Positions 38,350-48,875 of a stretch of DNA of 64,000 bases are shown piece by piece (within the stretch, counting starts at the first letter, position 1; the number at the start of each line of letters is the position of its first letter). Source of the DNA: Rotaria socialis (Eukaryota; Rotifera; Eurotatoria; Philodinida; Philodinidae); NCBI GenBank assembly GCA_905331475.1, contig CAJNYU010002345.1, forward strand, positions 1-64,000, read 5' to 3'. The translations under genes were made by a program, and so were the position numbers. The notes under the pieces were generated by a model. That model was not told the DNA's origin and did no database searches. It was given only the letters and a program-made list of their open reading frames with translations.

Positions 38350-39239
38350 TTTATTTTCTTGTATTGTCAATTTTCACTGTGTCAAATAAAAGTCTACCAA
38401 TGTGATGAAGCTGGTCGAACAGAATCATTTTTTTCCTAAAGAAAACAGTGATTCTATTGGACAATTCAATGAGCAATAGATATCGAAGCATTCATAAATC
38501 ACCAGTGAAGAGGGTTACAAGAAAAAAATATTTTTATATATGGCTGTCTTGGAGATACCGATATATATCTGAGAAAAAAGAATATCAAAATAGTTGTTCA
38601 TAAAGAATTATGCTTGATGAACATTGTGTAAATGGAAACCATTCATTGATAATCAATCAATCTAACAAACAAATAAGGAAAGAAATGTACACATGAGCCA
38701 ATTAGCTGAAAGTATTTTCATCGTCAAATGTCTTTTTTTTATTTATTTTAAGGACTGGTGGTATGATTAAAAAATCGTGGGTGATTTAGCATCTTTTCAT
38801 AGTCTTCGAGAAAAATCGATCTTTTCTCTTCTTCTAGTATAAGAAGAGACTAGTTCACTCTTAGTTACGACATATTTTCATGGAAGTTTCACTGTATTTG
38901 ATTTCGCCATTCTTGAGATCGAGACGTTTCTATTAAATACGATGATCAATGACAAGAAAAAGGCTTTTTTGCGAAAAAATAAATTTCATGATATATTTGA
39001 AGATATTGGCACCGATATTAATTTAGATCTTCTTCAGATCAATTGAAAAAATGCCTATGAAATGAGCTATTTTGGTTTTGAATGTAGTTCGTCGAAGCTA
39101 TTGAAAAGCGATCTTGTCAGAGAAAAGATAGAATTCAACGATATGTTTATTTTCTGATTAAACATGATTTGTATTCATTTTAATAAAATCTAATCGATTA
39201 TACTACTAATAAGTAGTCGTTCTCAACATTTCTATCGAT
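38350..39239. other. Upstream region of FBXL5, no gene seen
   Basis: AT-rich, no open frame of coding character. It presumably contains the promoter of the FBXL5-TAF3-PPIL1 run, but no specific element could be identified. Confidence 0.5.
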
Positions 39240-39450
39240 GTTTTTGTGTACTCAAAAAAAAAGGGAGTACACTATAGAGTCGGCCAGTGTCCGGCCGTTT
39301 ACACGATAAATTTTGAAAGGAGAGTGCTATCTTGATGAAATTTTCTACACAGTATCGTCTCAACAATGTCTCAGTCAAGTTCAAAGATGAGCATGATCCG
39401 TTGAGCCATTTCTGAGCTATAGCAAAAATAGTGATTTTTCCATGTGATTA
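39240..39450 (+). repeat. Solo, diverged copy of the palindrome-ended repeat
   Basis: It starts GTTTTTGTGTACTC and keeps the outer hairpin in degenerate form (GTGTACTC..GGAGTACAC). It then follows the same order of blocks as the inverted repeat at 43897 (GGCCAGTGTCCGGCCG, CACGATAA, GAAAGGAGAGT, TGATGAAATTTT), with clear but imperfect identity. No coding potential. Confidence 0.7.
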
Positions 39451-39609
39451 TTGATCTATGTCAGTTTTCGTAAAAGAACTTTTCCTCTCATAATCACACA
39501 AAACGACGCACTGTTATATATTATTTGATAGAGAATTTCACGAGCTACAAAATGGTACATGAAACATTAGAAAACAAGAAGTCTAAGTCACCTATTAGAA
39601 AGACACTTA

Positions 39610-39867
39610 CCCATGTCCAAGAAAACGGTGCGTGAACGACTGTAGACGACGTAGAAACGTTGAAAAACGGCGCTGTTTTCCGTCAGCTCGGAAAACGACG
39701 AAAAGTGTTAAAAACGATGCCCGTTTTCTAGCGAAAAAAACGATCAGTAAAACGAGCTGACGGATTACGGCGAAATAAGATGAAAATGAATGCCTTATTA
39801 TACCGTTGTATAGTCGTTTTAGGCCTTTTAAGATACTCGTTCCGACGGCCGGAATGATTGCCCTGGG
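39610..39867. mobile_element. CCCAGG-type MITE, CG-rich interior, TA-flanked
   Basis: Bounded by TA-CCCATGTCC and GCCCTGGG-TA. The interior is rich in ACGGC/GCCGT and AACGACG words, unlike the AT-rich surroundings. The termini resemble the elements at 40569 and 51961. The arms are more diverged, so it is probably an old copy. Confidence 0.55.
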
Positions 39868-40216
39868 TAAACGTAAATTGGTTCTGTTTTTGTCCACGTT
39901 CTAATCGATCGAAAATTAAAACACCATCTTTCAATCAAAATGATGATGCTTCGAAGTTTTCTGGGGCGGAGAACTCGAATCTAAGCTCTAATTGCCTCGA
40001 AATCCTATTGGTTGAGCACTAACCAATAGAAATCAAGTTTTAGGAAAAGCTACTTTCTTATTCTTAGGGTAATTCAAGGCGAAAAGTTCAAATCTAAGTC
40101 ATATTTGCCCCAAAATCCTATTGGATGAACAGTAAACGATGGATATCAAGTTTTAATAGGAAGGACTTGCTAGAATAATTTTGATATCTATACATGCTAT
40201 GATGACTCGCCGGTCT

Positions 40217-40323
40217 AGAGAAGTTCAGAATCGATGAGCTGTTCAAAACTGTCACTCTCATAAACTGAACTATTTGAACAGTTCTTTTCAACGAACTTAA
40301 GCTTTCGAAATAGTTCGACTCCA
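40217..40323. repeat. Degenerate GAGCTGTTC/GAACAGTTC repeat
   Basis: Contains GAGCTGTTC, TTTGAACAGTTC and TCGAAATAGTTCGA words like those of the MITE in FBXL5 intron 8. A similar patch lies at about 40938-41000 (AGAGCTGTTCGAACAGTTCT). These are probably decayed relatives; the boundaries are uncertain. Confidence 0.4.
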
Positions 40324-40568
40324 TGATTTGATCATTATCAAAAGCTATACATATCATCATCAGGATTGGCTAGACACATCCTAGACTCGATATCTATGAC
40401 TCATTTTATGTGCTATGCGGGACTCACAAGTCATCAAGGCATATTCTGTGAAATATACATAGGCTCACAAGTCCTTTAATATATGTGTACCAATAGTTGC
40501 TGAAGTTCTATTATATCAAAGCACCAAGAGGTCCTTAATGACTATCCTATGGGTATTCCTATATAGTA

Positions 40569-40854
40569 CCCAGGTCGAACATACACGGTCGTATACGACG
40601 GTAAATCGCCGTATTTGAGCGTATTACATGGCTCCGTATTACGATCGTAAATCTCCGTGCCGTATACGGCGAAATACGGCGCTTTACGGTCGTTTTTAAT
40701 AGGATTTCACCGTATTAAGACACGGAGATTTACGATCGTAATACGGAGCCATGTAATACGGCCAAATACGGCGATTTACCGTCGTAAACGGCAGAAAACG
40801 GCCGTATACGGCCCGTATTTCACCTTATACGGACGTCGTAAAGCTCGTCCTGGG
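40569..40854. mobile_element. CCCAGG-type hairpin MITE (286 bp), TA-flanked
   Basis: Bounded by TA-CCCAGGTCGAA on the left and the inverted form TCGTCCTGGG-TA on the right. The arms are almost perfect inverted copies over about 65-70 bp: GGTAAATCGCCGTATTTG.. with ..CAAATACGGCGATTTACC, and CATGGCTCCGTATTACGA with its complement. The whole element would fold into one long hairpin. It is rich in CGTA/ACGGC (CpG) in an AT-rich genome. No ORF of note; a non-autonomous DNA element. Confidence 0.85.
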
Positions 40855-41114
40855 TAGGCATTGGGGGCCTATGACTCCACCCATATTATAGCATCTAGAA
40901 TAACTTCAAGTTAGGTTCATTTAAAAAGAAATGTTTGAAAAAGCTCTGCTCGTTTATAAGAGCTGTTCGAACAGTTCTCTAGTTCAATTCAATGAAGTTC
41001 GCCAACGGAAGCCAGTTGACCCATATTCCTTACTACTCTCCAAGATGATTTTGTAGACAGTTTGGCCGAAACCAGTCCGTGGTCCATAATTTTTTCTTTT
41101 TTGCCGTACACATA

Positions 41115-41390
41115 CCCAGATCGAATATTACGACGACTGGATACGGCCCTTTGCGACGACTAGATACGGCCGTATACGCAGAATTTACGACCGTATACTG
41201 GCCGTATTTTAACGTTTTAGTATGCACCGTATTACGACCGTATATCGCCGTGTCGTATACGACAGAACACAGCAACCGTTTAGAAGCCGTATCCAATCGT
41301 ATACGGCTGTATCATAAACAGGAAACGACCAAGCACTGTAACGTATACGACCGTAACAACATCGTAACCGAACATTTACGGCCGTAATTC
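41115..41390. mobile_element. Diverged CCCAGG-type MITE
   Basis: The left end TA-CCCAGATCGAA matches the copy at 40569, and the interior carries the same CGTATACGGC/ACGGCCGTA vocabulary. No clean right terminus was found; it fades out near 41390. Open frames across it on both strands are by-products of the CG-rich palindromes. Confidence 0.6.
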
Positions 41391-43768
41391 TGAACAAAAA
41401 GAAAAATACATTCATAAACCCCTCCGATCGATAGTGAGCACACTACAAACATCAATTCTACTACATCTCCATAGAAATCCCATAAACAAATGCAAGGAGC
41501 CAAAAAACCCACTGCAAATCACACCGAAAATCACAGAAATCATACTTCCAACAGATCTTTTCGGAACAGTATATATACCCTAAATCTACCGAGAGCATCT
41601 AAAGCTAACTCCCTATGATTTTCCGTGCATCAAATAGCAAAAATCATGAAAAATCTTAGAACAATACAAAAAAGCACCGGAACAATTCGGATAAAATCAC
41701 GTTTCGGAGGAAGCATCGTAGAGAATCGGCGATAGCAGCATTAAGAGATCCATATTGTGGGATTTCTACTTCATCCTGCACCAGGGATCATGAAAAATAC
41801 GAAAAGCATCAAAGAAATCATGTTAAAATCAATGTTTTCCGTATATAATTCATGGAAAAGCGGTAATGATATTTGGTATCAATAAGTGCCTATGGTGTTA
41901 TTTACGATTAATCGTATGGTGTCGAGAAGAATAAATCTTTAAATGATGAATATTTATGCAAGATATACAGGAAAATTGGTTAAGAGGAAATCGTCAAAAA
42001 ATCATTGCTTATGACTTTCAGTGAAGATCATGATATACGATAATGTAAGTAATAGCACGCATGGAAATCGGTTAAAAAAATTAGAAGAATCACTCAAATC
42101 TCCTTAATGTTTGTTACGAAATTGGATCTTTCCGATGGTAGAAGTAATTTTAAAGCTTGTTTTTTTTTCTTAATGGAGTGGATTTATTCAGCAGGATTTA
42201 ACAGGAATTCGATATAGGAATATGTTCAGTATAGATGTGCTTCAAAGTTGAACTCGATTGTAAGGGAAAACGATGCTTTTGTTCGATTTATTCCGAAAGG
42301 TCAAGTGGGATTTCCGGATCTTTGTGACATAAGGCTTCTAGAGATCATACGAAACCTATGTATTCTGCTGTTTTGAGTGAATATCTATAGGATTTCTTGA
42401 ATGTTGCACATTCAGCCGACGGCAGTTTTCTGATTTGCAGCTGAAATCGTAAAAAATTGATTTGATGCTAAAATGGTTTTTGATAGAAACCGGCTTTGAC
42501 GAACTTTAGATCTGGAGTGGCACTGTAATACCTTGGTATGGGTGAATGTGAAGAATTGGCGAGGTTGATAAATCATCTCGTGGACTTCGAATAATAGTTA
42601 GTTTAAAATAGCGGCACGCCATGTCTTCTGTCCTTACCCATAACGTTTAAGATGTAGAAATCCTGCTTTTGGATTTTTTCAGTGAAAGTGAGCCGTAAAT
42701 GATAGGCTTTGTCGCAGATGCTCTGTTAAGGATGGAAACAGATGATTTGTGCTGCTTCTTTTCGATAGATAAGAGAAGTCTGCGAAGAATCCTGGAGATG
42801 TATCAGAAATCACAACCAGAAATCATGACCAGAAATCAACCAAATAATGCAGCAGCTGTCAGATTATTATTTAATATCGATTTTTGACTTGTGAATAAAT
42901 ATGAGTATTATTGTGTTGTTAGACAGCAACCTTAATCGTTGTTCATTAGCCAGAGTTTGCAGTACGCTTGCGCTGCATCATTGCCGAAGATTTGTCAGTT
43001 CAGGCAGTATTTCTTGGCGTTTTGATGATTTTTCAAATTAACTATTTGAATTTCAAGCAGGGGATTTGCCTGAAATAACAGACTTGTGTAGGTTATGAGA
43101 GCCTTCATGATAGATCGATTGATAGACGTCTTTGCAATATAAGCTAGAATGAATCATGCCCGCAGGTAAGCTCTATAGTGTGTGATTTATGGGTTGATTT
43201 ATGAGAATGTTCCTGGATAGTTCAGAAATTCACCGCTGGATTTCGAATTTTTCTCCGCAATAGAGAACTGTGGATGCGTTACGGTTTATTTTGATGCTCT
43301 ATCTGTATACTCCCCATGTTTAGATTCATAAAAAAATCTTAGTTAGATGATTTTGCGGGCTTAAGAAGCGATGAAAATTATAGCATTTCTATGTGATGGA
43401 TAATAAAATTGATAATAAAAACTAGATAAACTTCTGATGACAGATTTAGTCAGATTCTTCGATTTTTTAAGGTTTGAATCCTTCTAATAGGATTTTTCTT
43501 TCATTAAAATCTATTCAATTTTCTCTTCTTGGAAATGATTATGTTGATTTCTAATTTGAAACTGGATTTCTCTTGATTGTGTGTTCAAAATTCATACCAA
43601 CTCGACTATTTTTTGAAAAACGATACTTCTTGATGGAATATAACTACCACGAACAAAATTAATGCAAATCGTATTTTTGATCTAAAACAAAGAGTTAATG
43701 GCCAGAAGAAGTTTTCTTGGATATATATGAATATTACAAGAATAGACATTAATAATACAAATAAAAAT
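41391..43768. other. Gene-free stretch with less AT-biased composition
   Basis: About 2.4 kb that reads differently from the genome around it (more G and C, few poly-A/T runs) but has no open frame above about 60 codons and no repeat partner within the window. Possibly the body of a large non-coding or badly decayed mobile element, since it lies between MITEs and the long inverted-repeat element. Confidence 0.45.
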
Positions 43769-43897
43769 CTAATATGAAGATATAAACTCTTTATATACTT
43801 TTTGAGTCTTTTTAATACATGTTTGAATAACACTTAATGATAAACCATTTAAAACTTCATCGGCAGCATTTTCTAGTTCACATTGTGATTTAGGACG
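43769..43897 (-). pseudogene. Short C-terminal coding fragment next to the inverted-repeat element
   Basis: 42 open codons on the minus strand (RPKSQCELENAADEV, then LSVIQTCIKKTQKVYKEFI) ending in TAG, with normal coding composition. The frame starts exactly where the inverted repeat begins, so it looks like a coding region truncated by that insertion. The pattern vaguely resembles the C-terminus of a Tc1-like transposase, but I cannot confirm this. Confidence 0.35.
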
Positions 43898-44263
43898 TTT
43901 TTGTGTACTCAAAAAGTGAGTACACTCTAGAATCGATCAGTGTGTCCGTCCGGCCGTAGGCACGATAACTTTCGAAAGGAGAGTCAGACCGTGATGAAAT
44001 TTTCCACATAGTTCAATCTCATGAATATCTCGGTCGAGTTCGAAGATGAGAAGAATCCCTCAAGAAATGGTTGAGTTATCGAAAAAATTGTCATTTTTGA
44101 CCAGACCATCCCTGAGGAGGAGTACAGGGATTTTGTTTTCAAAAAACAAATTTTTCTCAGAATTATTCACAACATATATGAATCGGCTCAGTTTCTAACG
44201 CTCATTCCGAATCTGGTATTAGTTTTGAACTAAATCGTAGCTTTCTAACGAAACGTCGCCTGA
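43897..44263 (+). repeat. Left arm of the long inverted repeat
   Basis: Pairs with 45973-46339 base for base, with a handful of substitutions concentrated in the outer about 130 bp (e.g. CCGTCCGGCC versus CCGTGCGTCC). The inner about 240 bp appear identical. The true arm may extend past 44263, since the partner runs into the gap. Confidence 0.9.
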
Positions 44264-44550
44264 AAAACGTCTCAAAATGCACAAAAACTGCATCCAGAAA
44301 TCAAATTGGCTAGTTTCTCATGATAACTTTGGTGTTCAGACATTCTAGAATGACTCATATGTCCCATGCACTTTTTGCAGTACACATAACTCTCGGATGA
44401 AATCCGAAGTTTCCACATTTTTTTTAACTAAATTCAAAATAATAACAAGCCAAATCATTTGTACTTTTCTATGTCATTAAGTAAAATATATAATAAATTT
44501 CTGGAAAATATTCTTTATTGAAACAAAAGTTTTAACAGAAGTAATACTAT

Positions 44551-45225
44551 TTACAGTAAAGGAAAATAATGATGAAAACTTTCTGGACGAGCAAATGACC
44601 CTACTATATGAATATTTTGCAAGTTAGCACAGTTAAGACGTGCTGCATCATTGGTGAAATTATTTGTTACGATTGCAAGTGTTTCATATTCAATAGTGAG
44701 TTCGATTAAACGAGGCAAACGAGTGTTTTCTTCGAAGAGAAATTGTTCAGCATAATTTACATGTGCTGGACTAAGAATGAGTTTGACAAGATGAGAAAAT
44801 ACAATCAATGTAGATGAATGTTGCTTATTTTTTTGTGCTTGAAGATTGCATACATATAACTTTTCAAGATAAGGAAAAGCTTGAGACACAAGTGCGAATA
44901 ATTCATGTTCGAATGAACTCGTATCATTCATAAATACGCATCGAACTTTATTAAACATGCCACCTGTAAAAAAGTTATTTAAATTAATAAAAATTTCGAA
45001 TCGATATGGAAGAGAATAGACATGACATCGAGCAACATTTGTCGTTGAATTAAAATCAGCATACGAACCAACGTGATTATATCCTCTATCGAGAAAACTT
45101 GATTGAATATTGTCGTTTGATGGCAAATCAATTTTAATATATTTGTTAACAGTTTGACTGACTATGCTAAAAGTAAATTTGTTTAACCGTGGCATGTGAA
45201 TGAGAATTTCATCCAGAGATGTCAT
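44551..45225 (-). CDS. C-terminal part of a bdelloid F-box/LRR-like family protein (224 aa)
   Basis: The frame begins at MTSLDEILIHMPRLNKF and ends in FHHYFPLL. I recognise the later motifs as those of a large bdelloid rotifer family: YNHVGSYADFN, RCHVYSLPYRFEIF, QKNKQHSSTLIVFSHLV, HVNYAEQFLFEENTRLPRL, IVTNNFTNDAARLNCANL. Full-length members have an N-terminal F-box-like motif and LRR-like repeats and are usually well over 400 residues. Here the frame upstream of the first Met reads through a TAG (..VDDTQC then stop), and the gap begins 88 bp further. The protein is therefore truncated, or an exon lies in the gap. The molecular function of the family is not known to me. It sits between the arms of the long inverted repeat. 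Confidence 0.65.
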   Translation of the reverse strand: MTSLDEILIHMPRLNKFTFSIVSQTVNKYIKIDLPSNDNIQSSFLDRGYNHVGSYADFNSTTNVARCHVYSLPYRFEIFINLNNFFTGGMFNKVRCVFMNDTSSFEHELFALVSQAFPYLEKLYVCNLQAQKNKQHSSTLIVFSHLVKLILSPAHVNYAEQFLFEENTRLPRLIELTIEYETLAIVTNNFTNDAARLNCANLQNIHIVGSFARPESFHHYFPLL

Positions 45226-45313
45226 AATATCCTAACACTGGGTATCGTCGACATACCAGTCACGATATCCATTCAAGGGGATATCTAAAATGCATACTAA
45301 AATGAATACCCAT

Positions 45314-45972
45314 NNNNNNNNNNNNNNNNNNNNNNNNNNNNNNNNNNNNNNNNNNNNNNNNNNNNNNNNNNNNNNNNNNNNNNNNNNNNNNNNNNNNNNN
45401 NNNNNNNNNNNNNNNNNNNNNNNNNNNNNNNNNNNNNNNNNNNNNNNNNNNNNNNNNNNNNNNNNNNNNNNNNNNNNNNNNNNNNNNNNNNNNNNNNNNN
45501 NNNNNNNNNNNNNNNNNNNNNNNNNNNNNNNNNNNNNNNNNNNNNNNNNNNNNNNNNNNNNNNNNNNNNNNNNNNNNNNNNNNNNNNNNNNNNNNNNNNN
45601 NNNNNNNNNNNNNNNNNNNNNNNNNNNNNNNNNNNNNNNNNNNNNNNNNNNNNNNNNNNNNNNNNNNNNNNNNNNNNNNNNNNNNNNNNNNNNNNNNNNN
45701 NNNNNNNNNNNNNNNNNNNNNNNNNNNNNNNNNNNNNNNNNNNNNNNNNNNNNNNNNNNNNNNNNNNNNNNNNNNNNNNNNNNNNNNNNNNNNNNNNNNN
45801 NNNNNNNNNNNNNNNNNNNNNNNNNNNNNNNNNNNNNNNNNNNNNNNNNNNNNNNNNNNNNNNNNNNNNNNNNNNNNNNNNNNNNNNNNNNNNNNNNNNN
45901 NNNNNNNNNNNNNNNNNNNNNNNNNNNNNNNNNNNNNNNNNNNNNNNNNNNNNNNNNNNNNNNNNNNNNNNN
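45314..45972. other. Assembly gap (659 N)
   Basis: Unknown bases. The right edge falls exactly where the visible right arm of the inverted repeat starts, as expected when an assembler fails inside a near-identical inverted repeat. Confidence 0.99.
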
Positions 45973-46339
45973 TCAGGCGACGTTTCGTTAGAAAGCTACG
46001 ATTTAGTTCAAAACTAATACCAGATTCGGAATGAGCGTTAGAAACTGAGCCGATTCATATATGTTGTGAATAATTCTGAGAAAAATTTGTTTTTTGAAAA
46101 CAAAATCCCTGTACTCCTCCTCAGGGATGGTCTGGTCAAAAATGACAATTTTTTCGATAACTCAACCATTTCTTGAGGGATTCTTCTCATCTTCGAACTC
46201 GACCGAGATATTCATGAGATTGAACTGTGTGAAAAATTTCATCACGATCTGGCTCTTCTTTCGAAAGTTATCGTGCCTACGGACGCACGGACACACTGAC
46301 CGATTCTAGAGTGTACTCACTTTTTGAGTACACAAAAAC
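45973..46339 (-). repeat. Right arm of the long inverted repeat
   Basis: Inverted copy of 43897-44263 ending in GAGTACACAAAAAC. It contains open frames on the plus strand that are by-products of the repeat, not a gene. Confidence 0.9.
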
Positions 46340-47145
46340 AAGTTTCTATGATAAATTTTTTTCTTTTGATTTCAGAAAATTCATTGGAATATTATGGTGA
46401 GTGTCGATTAATAGAGCAGTAGATGAGAACTGCATCAGTCCACGCGCTCATTATGTTATCTATATGCGTTCGATCATGATAATCGGAGTTTAAATGCTTC
46501 ACATAGCTGAGAGCCTATCCCACGTAGGAATTAACTTGATCGCTTAATTTAATACGTTCCTTTGTCCAATCATCATATTAATATTCAATGCCACAAAAAT
46601 TCACTGTATACTTGTAATCGAAAGGCATCAAAATGAGGAATTTATCAAACACTAGTGCACTATACTGCAATTGTTTGTGGAAATGAGAAAAATAAAATGG
46701 AGTAAAAGTATCTTATGAGTTTAATACCTTTTGTGAAATCTTTTGAAAGGTCTACATAAAAATAAAATGAACCAACGTCTTTATTTAAAGTAAAGCATCT
46801 TATAGATGTTTCTCATTTGTGATTATTTCACTATTCTATTGGAAAGAGCAGAGCCGAGACACTTACAATGTGTCAAAGTGGTGTCGCGAAGAAACCAAGA
46901 GAACAAAATTGTATTCTTAAAATGAATGTCATCTATCGTTGAATGACATTTACCTGTAGAGTTTCATTTATCGAGAAAATTCGAAAAAAAAGATGGCTGA
47001 ATCATTGATTGAACTCATTTATTGTCATTTCTATTTTGCTTTTTAGAGAACAATCATCATGTTGTTGAATTGTTTTTATACCGATAACTAGTGTACAGGA
47101 TGAATAATAATGAGATTTAATGTAAAAACAAAATTGCTTTAATAG
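46340..47145. other. Spacer left of the secreted Cys-rich gene
   Basis: AT-rich. The signal-peptide exon of the gene to the right should lie here, but no convincing one was found: an ATG at about 46993 stops after 17 codons. Confidence 0.45.
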
Positions 47146-48875
47146 TTGAAATAGGTGGATGTACATTTGATCGACCGCTATTAGGTGAATTCTATTCATA
47201 TGAAAATGACTTTGCAACTGATACATCATTGAAAGAAAATGGAGTTATTGATAGACGTTGCTATCGTCAAGAATCAGGTGCTGGTGTAACACGAAATGAT
47301 GGTTGAGATCTTTTGGTTACTCAAGATCTTGAACATTGTTATCAATTAACTCTTAAACAGAACTACTATGAACTTATTTATCGCGACAAGTATACTATTT
47401 TCTTGTTTTTTAAATGAACAAAGTAAATTTATTACACTTTTTTGTAAGTTTTACTCGAAATATTAAGAAAAACAGATGCATGGAAATTGAAATGTTTAGC
47501 AAAAATTTAGTCAGATGAAGTTTGCTAAATTTCTATTTGCTGAATGTTCTTCGTTATCAAGTCCAACTGATGGACCAGAAAAAGTCATTATTACACCAAT
47601 TATTCCAGAAGAAGTTAGTAATTCTATGAAAATAATCCGAAAAGACATCATTCCTTTGTAGTAAATTTAAGTTAACTTTTGTTGGAAGTCAATATGAAAG
47701 ATTATTTTCGTTTCTTCATAAATTTTACATAATAATTGATCGATATTTTTGTGTTGCTTTAATTTTAGCCAATAGCTTCATGTTTTTTTCCGAGCAACTT
47801 AACTGGCCAATGGATAAATACAGCAAATGTCCATGCTCGTGCTTTAATTAATACAACACATATTCATGAAATAGCCAAAGTTAATAATCGAGGTTGGCTA
47901 AGAGAAACTTATTATGTTTGTCAACAAACATCTCGTAGTCAATATCTAGTTAAAGCTGCTACTAAAGGAGAATGTTTCTCGTATTATATTTGTTTCGATT
48001 TTAAAGATCGTCATCATAATATATTAAGATATAGAAAATCAAAATCATTTATGTCAAATTTATATAAATTATTTCCGAATCGTGATCCTTTCTATGAAGT
48101 TTGTTCATGGACAAGTTTTGGTAATGATGCTAATTGGAAATATCAAGTTTTAGCTTTGGATCCACCGGCACCTATTGAATGTCCATTTACGGGTATGTGG
48201 ACATTTAAACAAGTTGGACAATCAAGTTCATTAATTCAAACACGAATCCGTGGTGGTGTAAGACCACGACCACGTGATCATGGTTGGTATATAACATGTG
48301 ATCCACAATATGTTGTATCACAATGGACTATTTGTGGTGATCAAACAAAATCAATGTTTGCTGATCGTGAATATTGTCGACAATTAGATCCATATGGAAC
48401 ACCCATTGGTGTTTACGAACAACCTGATTATATTTATCAATGTGCTGGTTATTGGACAGAAGATTCTCGTTCAATGATGGTTACATATGATCGAGATGAT
48501 CCGTATAATAATTTTAAATGTTGGGTCTACGAAAGAAGAGATTTAACAAGTATAACATTGTCAAGATCAGCTGGTTCAGCTTGTGGTTTTAATCAAACAT
48601 CTGAAAGTTATAAAGCAGAAGATGGAGCTGATCTTGCTATTACACTTACTGAAGCTGAGCGTATTCGTAAGTTATCTATTTATTCTATTTTAATAGAAAC
48701 ACCTAATGAAATTTTTCGCATAGATGATGATTGTCCAATTCGTTATGATGATGGTCGTAATGTTTTTGTTGATTTAGAAGAATTTAATTTTTATTATGGA
48801 AAATCTTCAGTTGTTCAACTCAACAAATTTTTTCTTTCTTTTTTCTTTTTTCTATTATTCATATTGTTTAATTAA
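47146..48875 (+). pseudogene. Secreted, probably GPI-anchored Cys-rich protein with one in-frame TGA
   Basis: Three exons (47146-47389, 47511-47613, 47769-48875) join in phase. Exon 1 begins like a mature N-terminus (EIGGCTFDRPLLGEFYS). Exon 3 encodes 368 residues with regularly spaced Cys and Trp: SCFFPSNLTGQWINT, YEVCSWTSFGNDANW, PIECPFTGMWTFKQVG, GWYITCDPQYVVSQWTICGD, then AGYWTEDSRSMMVTYD. It ends in a hydrophobic, Phe-rich tail typical of a GPI signal. The layout resembles the uncharacterised metazoan family described by DUF7042-7045 domains, from memory. A TGA at 47304-47306 interrupts exon 1 (..TRNDG, stop, DLLVTQDLEHCYQ), where a Trp would be natural. No signal-peptide exon was found. 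Exon 3 shows no damage, so decay is recent, the TGA is an error, or translation starts later (the first Met in exon 3 is at 48051). Confidence 0.6.

Larger units (their letters stand above)
43897..46339. mobile_element. Long inverted-repeat element enclosing an F-box/LRR-like gene and the gap
   Basis: The outermost sequences are GTTTTTGTGTACTCAAAAAG and its complement. Each end begins with a small perfect hairpin, GTGTACTCA-AAAAG-TGAGTACAC. The ends are inverted copies of at least 367 bp without any indel; the inner limit on the right is hidden by the gap. No obvious target-site duplication was found in the immediate flanks. The visible cargo is the minus-strand gene at 44551-45225. It has no visible transposase, although 659 bp are unread. 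Confidence 0.7.

Noticed and set aside
40657..41512. Several overlapping open frames on both strands
   Set aside because: They are created by the CG-rich palindromic MITEs, which reduce stop codons; composition is Arg/Tyr repeats of the ACGGCCGTATA words.
45290..45991. Long plus-strand open frame of 233 codons
   Set aside because: It is open only because of the run of N.
46094..46309. Open frame within the right inverted-repeat arm
   Set aside because: Lies wholly in a repeat and has no matching frame integrity in the diverged copy at 39240.
2521..48875. Idea that TGA is recoded as an amino acid, given in-frame TGAs in three gene models
   Set aside because: Intact genes in the window stop at TGA (MINDY3 at 17837-17835, the Ser-rich gene at 11345-11343), other damaged sites are TAA or splice losses, and most genes have no internal TGA.
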